10,784 bases of DNA from positions 1-10,784 of the forward strand of contig VBOK01000059.1 in assembly GCA_005877565.1 (NCBI GenBank), given 5' to 3'. Shown one piece after another: positions 1 to 4,583 of this stretch (position 1 is its first letter; the number at the start of each line of letters is the position of its first letter). Source of the stretch: Nitrospirota bacterium (GTDB lineage: Bacteria; Nitrospirota; Nitrospiria; Nitrospirales; NS-4). Below the pieces are notes generated by a model, which was given only the letters and a program-made list of their open reading frames with translations, ran no database searches and was not told the DNA's origin. The translations under genes were made by a program, and so were the position numbers.

Positions 1-1039
1 CGTCTTGCCGGAGAGCCTCGACCGCCGACCGCAGGCCTTTCAGGCGGTTCACCTGCGCCAGGCGCATGCGCATCTCCAGATCGTCGCGACGCTGCATGGC
101 GCGTGCCACGAGCGCGGTCGGATCGAGGAGTCCGCGCCGCTCGGCTTCAACGCGCGCGCACAGATCCCGGAGAACGATCCGGATGGCATGCACGGCGCGG
201 TCCCCAAGCCCGACAACCCGCGTGAGGAGTTCGGGCCGGTCTCGCACCACCAATTCGGCGGCCGCCGACGGTGTGGGGGCACGCATGTCGGCGACGAAGT
301 CGGCGATCGTAAAATCGATCTCGTGCCCCACGGCCGAGACGACGGGAATGCGCGACGCCGCGATCGCCCGGACGACGACCTCCTCGTTGAACGGCCAGAG
401 GTCCTCGAGCGATCCGCCGCCGCGCCCTACGATCAGGACGTCGAAGCCGCCCATCTTGTTAAGCTCCTCGATGGCGCAGGCGATCTCGCCGGCCGCGCTC
501 TCACCCTGCACCGCGACTGGATTGAGCACGATGGTGACGCCGGGATCGCGCTTATGGGCGACCTGCACGATGTCCCGGATCGCCGCGCCCGTGGGCGAGG
601 TGACCACCCCGATCCGGCGCGGGAGAAACGGCAACGGTCGCTTGCGCGCCGGGTCGAACAGGCCTTCAGCCGCCAGCCGCGCTTTGAGCTGCTCGAAGGC
701 AAGCTGGAGCGCTCCGACCCCTTTCGGCTCGGCATACTCCACGATCACCTGATAGTCGCCCTTGGGCTCGTAGACCGTCACCCGGCCTCGGCAGACGAGC
801 TGCAACCCGTCCTGAAAGGCGAACCGCAGGGAGCGTCCGACGGACCGGAACAGGACCGCACGAATCTGACTGGAGGCGTCTTTCAGCGTGAAGTAGGCGT
901 GTCCGGAGGTAGGGATGCGGAGGTTGGAGACCTCCCCCTCCACCCAGATGTCAGAGAAGGCGGACTCGATGTGGACTCGAAGTAGGGCCGTGAGCGCAGA
1001 GACGGTGTAGAGCGTTCGCGGAGGAGGCCCGCCGGTCAT
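1..1039 (-). CDS. xseA: Exodeoxyribonuclease VII large subunit, C-terminus cut by window edge
   Basis: XseA is the catalytic subunit of exonuclease VII, which degrades single-stranded DNA to oligonucleotides together with many copies of small XseB in the cytoplasm. I translated 346 codons from ATG at 1039; the family is usually about 400-450 residues, so the C-terminal coiled-coil/XseB-binding part lies outside the window. Visible parts: N-terminal OB-fold around residues 8-105 (WVEGEVSNL at 32-40), then the catalytic domain with GVVTSPTGAAIRD (144-156), GRGGGSLEDLWPFN (205-218) and AVGHEIDFTIADFVAD (236-251). D156, R206, H239 and D242 correspond to the residues known to be essential in E. 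coli XseA. The frame is open to the edge. It begins 4 bp after the ymdB stop with no clear Shine-Dalgarno, so translational coupling to ymdB is likely (inference). xseB would be expected next. Confidence 0.95.
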   Translation of the reverse strand, partial: MTGGPPPRTLYTVSALTALLRVHIESAFSDIWVEGEVSNLRIPTSGHAYFTLKDASSQIRAVLFRSVGRSLRFAFQDGLQLVCRGRVTVYEPKGDYQVIVEYAEPKGVGALQLAFEQLKARLAAEGLFDPARKRPLPFLPRRIGVVTSPTGAAIRDIVQVAHKRDPGVTIVLNPVAVQGESAAGEIACAIEELNKMGGFDVLIVGRGGGSLEDLWPFNEEVVVRAIAASRIPVVSAVGHEIDFTIADFVADMRAPTPSAAAELVVRDRPELLTRVVGLGDRAVHAIRIVLRDLCARVEAERRGLLDPTALVARAMQRRDDLEMRMRLAQVNRLKGLRSAVEALRQD

Positions 1040-1043
1040 GCGA

Positions 1044-1823
1044 TCAATCCATTATCCGCAGGCGTTCGATCGAGAGGGCCTTGCCCACCGTCGTATCCAC
1101 GTCGAGCAGCACCGCCGAAAAGACGCACGGGCCCGGGGCCACTTCGAAACGACGCGGCATCTGGGAGAGGAACTTCTCGATGGCGATTTCCTTCTTGATC
1201 CCGATCACGGACTCGGTCGGCCCGACCATGCCGACGTCGGTGAGGTAGGCCGTGCCCTTGGGCAGGATCCGCTCGTCGGCCGTCTGGACGTGCGTGTGGG
1301 TCCCGAACACCCCGCTGACCTCGCCGTCCAGGTACCAGCCCATCGCCATCTTTTCGGAGGTCGCCTCTGCGTGCATGTCCACGATCACGGTCCGCGCCTC
1401 CTGCTTGACCGCCTCGACCTCGTGTCGGACGACCCGGAACGGGCAGTCCACCGTGGGCATGGATACCCGCCCCATCACCTGCACCACCCCGACTTTCTCA
1501 CCCGCGGTGGTCGTCACCACGACGCGGCCGAGGCCCGGGACGCCCTTGGGATAGTTGGCGGGCCGCAGGAGCCTGGGCTCGTCCTTGATGTAGTCGATGA
1601 TCTCCTTCTTGTCCCAGATGTGGTTGCCGCTCGTGAGCACGTGCACACCCGCCGCAAACAGCTCCCGCGCCACGTCCGGCGTGACGCCGAATCCGCCGGC
1701 GGCGTTTTCCGCGTTGGCGATGACGCAATCCACCCCGCGTTCGCGGACGAGCCGCGGCACCTGCCGGGCCACGGTCTTGCGCCCCGGCTCGCCTATGACG
1801 TCGCCGATGAAGAGAATTTTCAT
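1044..1823 (-). CDS. ymdB: YmdB-family metallophosphoesterase (TIGR00282), probable 2',3'-cyclic-nucleotide phosphodiesterase
   Basis: A 259-residue cytoplasmic dinuclear-metal phosphoesterase, full length for the family. The B. subtilis homologue hydrolyses 2',3'-cAMP and affects biofilm formation and motility, partly through RNA turnover. Metal-ligand motifs are all present: GDV (D8), AENAA (E39, N40), GNH (N67, H68), DMHAEATSEK (H151) and GTHTHVQTADERILPKG (H176, H178). RPANYPKG (87-94) and TAYLTDVGMVGP (191-202) are also typical of this family. It lies 68 bp downstream of rny and directly before xseA; the rny-ymdB order is the same as in B. subtilis. Start: ATG at 1823, preceded by a G-rich leader in which GGGT, about 5 nt upstream, is the only SD-like element. 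The enzyme may remove cyclic-phosphate products of RNA decay next to RNase Y (inference). Confidence 0.93.
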   Translation of the reverse strand: MKILFIGDVIGEPGRKTVARQVPRLVRERGVDCVIANAENAAGGFGVTPDVARELFAAGVHVLTSGNHIWDKKEIIDYIKDEPRLLRPANYPKGVPGLGRVVVTTTAGEKVGVVQVMGRVSMPTVDCPFRVVRHEVEAVKQEARTVIVDMHAEATSEKMAMGWYLDGEVSGVFGTHTHVQTADERILPKGTAYLTDVGMVGPTESVIGIKKEIAIEKFLSQMPRRFEVAPGPCVFSAVLLDVDTTVGKALSIERLRIMD

Positions 1824-1828
1824 TTACA

Positions 1829-1866
1829 CCCGCCCACCCCAGGCGCGCCAAGACGCGCCCCTTCCC
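1829..1866 (-). promoter_or_regulatory. G-rich leader with hairpin between rny and ymdB
   Basis: On the coding (minus) strand of this 68-bp gap there is a perfect 6-bp stem (1842-1847 with 1854-1859, 6-nt loop) flanked by G runs at 1866-1864, 1861-1858, 1840-1837, 1835-1833 and 1831-1829. The last run is 5 nt before the ymdB ATG. No T-tract follows the hairpin, so it does not look like an intrinsic terminator. It could slow ribosome access or mark an RNA-processing or stability point between rny and ymdB (inference). Confidence 0.3.
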
Positions 1867-1891
1867 GTGCGCCTTACCCCGGTGTTTAGAT

Positions 1892-3466
1892 TTACTTCGC
1901 TATGTCGGTATAACGGCTTTCACGGATGACCGTGACCCTGATCTGGCCAGGGTACGTCAGCTCCTGCTCGATCTTGCGGGCCAGGTCGCGGGACAGGACG
2001 GCGCATTCTGTGTCCGTGATCGCGTCCTGCTTCACGATCACCCGGATCTCCCGGCCGGCCTGGATGGCGTAGGCCTTGTCCACCCCTTTGTAGTCCACGG
2101 CCAGCTTCTCCAGCTTCTCGAGGCGCTTGATGTAGGCCTCGACGGTCTCCCGCCGCGCCCCAGGCCGCGCCGCCGACAGCGATTCCGCCGCCGCCACGAG
2201 CACCGTTTCGGGACAGATCGGCTCGACCTGCTCGTGGTGCGCAGCAATGGCATTGACCACCCGGGGCTCTTCCCCGTACTTCTTGGCGAAGTCCGCCCCG
2301 ATGATGGCGTGCGGGCCTTCCTCCTCCTGGCTCAGCGCCTTGCCCATGTCGTGCATCAGTGCGCCGCGCCGCGAGAGCTTGACATCCAGCTCCAACTCCG
2401 AAGCCATGATCCCGCAGATGTAGGCCGCCTCCCGCGCGTGGTAGAGGTTGTTCTGCCCGTAGCTCGTCCGGAACTTGAGCTTGCCCAGGAGCTTCACGAT
2501 CTCCGGGTGGATGTTGGCGATCCCCAGCTCGAAGAGTACCTTCTCAGCCTCCTCGAGCATCATCTTGTCGAGGTCTTTCTTGACCTTCTCGACCACCTCT
2601 TCGATGCGGGTCGGGTGGATCCGTCCGTCCGCCATCAGTCGCTCCAGCGACACCTTCGCGATCTCCCGGCGCAGCGGATCGAAGCCGGAGATCAGGACCG
2701 CCTCGGGCGTTTCGTCCACGACCAGATCGATGCCCGTCGCGGCCTCCAGCGCTCGGATGTTCCGGCCCTCCCGGCCGATGATCCGTCCCTTCATCCCGTC
2801 GCTCGGGAGCGGCACCACCGAGATCGTCGCCTCCGCCACGTAGTCCCGCGTGATGCGCTGGATGGAGCGGGTAATGATCTCCTTGGCTTCCCGATCGGCC
2901 ATCTCCTTGGTCTCGTCCTGGATCCGCTTGATCATCCTGGCGGCCTCGAACTTAGCCTCGCTTTCCACCTGCTGCAAGAGCGCCGCCTTGGCCTCGTCGG
3001 CCGTCATGCCCGAGGCGTACTCAAGCGCCTTGGTGCGTTCCTGGATCAGGCGGGCCACGTCGGCCTCTTTTTCCTCCACCGCCTTCTCCCGGACCTCCGC
3101 CGTCTTCTCTCTTTTCTGGAGCTCGGACTCACGCCGGTCGAAATTGGACATCCGGCGGTCCAGAGACTCCTCTTTCTGAACCAACCGCTTCTCCAACGCG
3201 AGGATCTCGTTGCGCTGAATCTGCATCTCTTTGTCGAGTTCGGCCTTCGCCTGAACGATCATGTCCTTGGCTTCGAGTTGAGCTTCGCGCGCCCGCGTGG
3301 AGGCCTCTTTCTCGGCCGTCCGGACGATCTGGGCCGCGCGATCCTCCGCCTCACGGAGGCGCGAGGCGACCACCCTGCCTTGAATGAGCCAGAGCATGAC
3401 GGCGCCGAGGGCCGCTCCGGCGACCACCGCAAGGATCACAAGGGCCAGTTCTGGAATGGTGCCCAC
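1892..3466 (-). CDS. rny: Ribonuclease Y
   Basis: RNase Y is a membrane-anchored endoribonuclease that starts mRNA decay. The 524 residues match the usual length of about 520. Order of parts: one N-terminal membrane segment (about residues 6-28), a long charged coiled coil (about 35-205), a KH domain with MKGRIIGREGRNIR (225-238), and an HD domain with KFRTSYGQN (331-339), MHDMGKAL (371-378, H372 D373), AAHHEQVEP (408-416) and LSAARPGARRE (430-440), ending PGQIRVTVIRE (506-516). At the position where B. subtilis RNase Y has AAAD, this protein has AAAE (E428). The start is uncertain. GTG at 3466 is the first possible one (an in-frame TGA lies three codons upstream), but it sits inside the best Shine-Dalgarno stretch, GGGAGGTGG. 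A start at ATT (3457), or at GTG 3439, is possible. It is first in an operon with ymdB and xseA. Confidence 0.96.
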   Translation of the reverse strand: MGTIPELALVILAVVAGAALGAVMLWLIQGRVVASRLREAEDRAAQIVRTAEKEASTRAREAQLEAKDMIVQAKAELDKEMQIQRNEILALEKRLVQKEESLDRRMSNFDRRESELQKREKTAEVREKAVEEKEADVARLIQERTKALEYASGMTADEAKAALLQQVESEAKFEAARMIKRIQDETKEMADREAKEIITRSIQRITRDYVAEATISVVPLPSDGMKGRIIGREGRNIRALEAATGIDLVVDETPEAVLISGFDPLRREIAKVSLERLMADGRIHPTRIEEVVEKVKKDLDKMMLEEAEKVLFELGIANIHPEIVKLLGKLKFRTSYGQNNLYHAREAAYICGIMASELELDVKLSRRGALMHDMGKALSQEEEGPHAIIGADFAKKYGEEPRVVNAIAAHHEQVEPICPETVLVAAAESLSAARPGARRETVEAYIKRLEKLEKLAVDYKGVDKAYAIQAGREIRVIVKQDAITDTECAVLSRDLARKIEQELTYPGQIRVTVIRESRYTDIAK

Positions 3467-3524
3467 CTCCCTTCACGCCGGAACGACAGCGGCTCCACGC
3501 CCCGCAGACCAGAGCCATCGATTA

Positions 3525-3592
3525 CGGGGCACCCGTTGCTCGGGGCACCTGTTGCTCTTCAATTGCAACGGGTCACCAGCAACGGGTCAACA
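3525..3592. repeat. Cluster of four 9-bp motifs, two direct and two inverted, upstream of rny
   Basis: On the plus strand, a 16-bp unit is repeated in tandem (3525-3540 and 3541-3556, one mismatch). A 14-bp unit is then repeated in tandem (3565-3578 and 3579-3592, one mismatch). The second pair contains the reverse complement of the core of the first: ACCCGTTGCT at 3531-3540 is the exact inverse of AGCAACGGGT at 3578-3587, and ACCTGTTGC at 3547-3555 pairs with GCAACGGGT at 3565-3573 through one G-T. This gives four copies of ACCCGTTGC (one with C to T) in about 57 bp. It can be an operator array or, if transcribed, a long hairpin with a 9-nt loop and an internal loop. No T-tract follows on either strand. 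Confidence 0.8.
3562..3590 (-). promoter_or_regulatory. Candidate sigma70-type promoter for rny-ymdB-xseA
   Basis: On the minus strand, TTGACC (3590-3585, 5/6 match to the -35 consensus) is followed by a 17-bp spacer and TGCAAT (3567-3562, 4/6 to the -10). The predicted transcription start is near 3555, about 90 nt upstream of rny. The elements lie inside the repeat cluster at 3525-3592, so a protein binding those repeats would compete with RNA polymerase. Prediction by eye only. Confidence 0.35.
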
Positions 3593-3769
3593 CGTCGTGG
3601 GAGCGGAAATAGAAGGGTGTCGGTGAAAGGCGGACGGAAAGACGCTTACAGAAGGGAGCCACTCGGCCGGCAGGACGCAAACAGCGGGAAGGAAGAGTCG
3701 TCAGGAAGAGGCTTCAGCCCTTGTATGTACATGAGCGTCTGTGTCGCACGTTCCTCGTTCCGAGACCGA
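3593..3769. other. Intergenic stretch with no recognisable feature
   Basis: Between the repeat cluster and the candidate small RNA I see no convincing gene, terminator or promoter. There is a short CTCG/CGAG hairpin around 3753-3763 and an 8-bp palindrome ATGTACAT at 3725-3732, neither followed by a T-tract. Possible 3' extension of the upstream RNA cannot be excluded. Confidence 0.4.
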
Positions 3770-3958
3770 CTATCCCATTCCATTCGGGCTTTCCAGAGTC
3801 AAACAGTATTCTTGCTGCTTCAGGCTCGTGCCCTGTCCACATTCTGTTGTGTCGACTGCACCGGTCAGGTCTAACGAAAACTGCTCGTCCTCTTTAATCG
3901 TCTTGGTCGGCTTGCCACAAGCCCCACAACTTGTAGGGCTTTCCACCGACGGGAGCAT
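3770..3958 (-). CDS. Possible small four-cysteine protein (alternative reading of the candidate RNA)
   Basis: An open frame of 62 codons starts at ATG 3958 and ends at TAG 3770-3772. It contains SCGACGKP (residues 10-17, C11 and C14), then C40 and C52, with an acidic middle part (KEDEQFSLDL, 22-31). This could be a zinc-ribbon-like peptide, but the spacing matches no family I recognise. The ATG is about 14 nt after the predicted transcription start, with a weak GGGA about 6 nt upstream. Third codon positions are much less GC-rich than in the neighbouring genes. The strong hairpins run through the frame, which favours the RNA reading. It has no recognised function. Confidence 0.22.
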   Translation of the reverse strand: MLPSVESPTSCGACGKPTKTIKEDEQFSLDLTGAVDTTECGQGTSLKQQEYCLTLESPNGMG

Positions 3959-3972
3959 TCCATTCCCGTCCC
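3770..3972 (-). ncRNA. Candidate structured small RNA, 6S-like by position only
   Basis: A good promoter ends at 3979 and predicts a start near 3972. The following 200 nt are less GC-rich than their neighbours and can form strong local hairpins: a perfect 7-bp stem (3964-3970 with 3948-3954, 9-nt loop), a 9-bp stem with one G-U (3933-3941 with 3919-3927, 5-nt loop), and a competing 6-bp stem (3918-3923 with 3909-3914). In many bacteria 6S RNA (ssrS) lies directly downstream of zapA, and its length is about 180-200 nt, so position and size fit. I could not fold this sequence into the classic 6S rod with a central bubble, so the 6S identity is inference. The 3' end is a guess: no intrinsic terminator is visible. 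Alternative: a small protein gene in the same place. Confidence 0.35.
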
Positions 3973-3978
3973 AGCGCC

Positions 3979-4015
3979 AGTGTAGCAAACCGCCTGCGGG
4001 CTTGCAAGAAAAAAA
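3979..4015 (-). promoter_or_regulatory. Sigma70-type promoter with T-tract upstream, behind zapA
   Basis: On the minus strand: T7 (4015-4009), then -35 TTGCAA (4007-4002), a 17-bp spacer, and -10 TACACT (3984-3979), followed by the GC-rich discriminator GGCGCTGG and a predicted start at G3972. The T-tract just upstream of the -35 resembles a proximal UP element, and a GC-rich discriminator is typical of stringently controlled stable-RNA promoters (known generally; applied here by inference). It begins almost at the zapA stop codon and drives the candidate small RNA, perhaps reading through to rny. Confidence 0.55.
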
Positions 4016-4018
4016 GCC

Positions 4019-4300
4019 CTAGCTGGCGCCGCCGAGCGTCTCCTCGATCGAACTGATGAGACTGTCGGCCAGTTGCTCCACCTTCTCGTGCTGAAACTTG
4101 CGCGCCTGATGGAGTTGGTGCGCCAGGTTCAGGGCCGCCAGGATGGCTACCTTGGCGGGCGTGGCCACTTTCATACCACCGGCCAGGGTCCGCATCTGCT
4201 CGTCGACTTCCCTGGCCAGCTCGTTGACATACGCCTGGTCGGCTTCCCCCCGGATCGCGTACCGCTGGCCGTAGATCTCGACCTCAAATCTCTGGCTCAC
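4019..4300 (-). CDS. zapA: Cell division protein ZapA
   Basis: ZapA binds and cross-links FtsZ filaments at the Z-ring in the cytoplasm. With GTG at 4300 the protein has 93 residues, close to the family norm of about 100. It begins SQRFEVEIYGQRYAIRGE, the N-terminal beta-strand/turn part (FEVEIYGQRYAIRG) expected of ZapA, then helix-forming ADQAYVNELAREVDEQMR and a C-terminal coiled coil (about 55-90) including TPAKVAILAALNLAHQL. I chose GTG 4300 because GGAGG lies 6 nt upstream. The in-frame GTG at 4354 would add 18 basic residues of non-ZapA character and overlap the upstream gene. It lies 22 bp behind the ZapB-like gene, and the same transcription unit is likely. Confidence 0.88.
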   Translation of the reverse strand: MSQRFEVEIYGQRYAIRGEADQAYVNELAREVDEQMRTLAGGMKVATPAKVAILAALNLAHQLHQARKFQHEKVEQLADSLISSIEETLGGAS

Positions 4301-4322
4301 CGTCGTCCTCCGTTCCCGAGCG

Positions 4323-4583
4323 TCAGCTCTTGCCTGTTTGCCGGTCTTCTTCACGGTGCTCGATGAGCGCCAGTTCGCCCAGAATCTTCCGCAGTCGGCC
4401 CCGGAGCCACTCCCGCTCCTTCTCCCACCGGCGGGAGTCGGCCACGTGGCGCACCACCTTGGCGTCCGCCTCGCGGAGGCGCGACTCCAGCTGCACCGCC
4501 CGTCGCTTCAGTCCGGTGGAATGCTTGATGAGCTCCTTGACCTTCCCCTCAAGGGCGGCCATCTTATCCACGTCCGTCAGCAC
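4323..4583 (-). CDS. zapB: Small coiled-coil protein, ZapB-like division factor
   Basis: An 86-codon, highly charged, almost wholly helical protein with heptad-like spacing (LEGKVKELI, LESRLREADAKVV, WLRGRLRKIL) and no membrane segment. Size, coiled-coil character and position immediately before zapA fit ZapB, which bridges ZapA to the division apparatus. Coiled coils are weak evidence by themselves, so the name leans on context. The start is uncertain: GTG 4583 overlaps the end of the transglycosylase gene by 7 bp, but the GAGAAGGG element touches it directly. GTG 4571 is about 11 nt behind that element; ATG 4562 is also possible. The C-terminus (EHREEDRQTGKS) is polar and probably disordered. 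Confidence 0.7.
   Translation of the reverse strand: MLTDVDKMAALEGKVKELIKHSTGLKRRAVQLESRLREADAKVVRHVADSRRWEKEREWLRGRLRKILGELALIEHREEDRQTGKS

Noticed and set aside
5..985. Long open frame on the plus strand
   Set aside because: It runs opposite to xseA, whose motifs are unmistakable in the minus strand; the plus-strand product is rich in His, Arg, Asp and Gly, typical of a GC-rich antisense frame.
3525..3592. CRISPR-like array
   Set aside because: Units are 14-16 bp without spacers and occur in both orientations; no cas gene is present.
2234..3874. 546-codon open frame on the plus strand across rny and the gap
   Set aside because: It is antisense to RNase Y; its composition mirrors the coiled-coil codons and it shows no domain.
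3985..4005. Hairpin GCAAGCC/GGTTTGC as terminator
   Set aside because: It lies within the promoter spacer and is not followed by a T-tract in either direction.
4009..4040. Intrinsic terminator at the end of zapA (T7 tract)
   Set aside because: Only a 3-4 bp stem can be formed before the T-run, and the run sits just upstream of a -35, so an UP-like promoter element is the better reading.
4301..4354. Earlier GTG start for zapA
   Set aside because: GTG 4300 has GGAGG at 6 nt and gives the usual ZapA N-terminus; the extension is basic, non-homologous and overlaps zapB.
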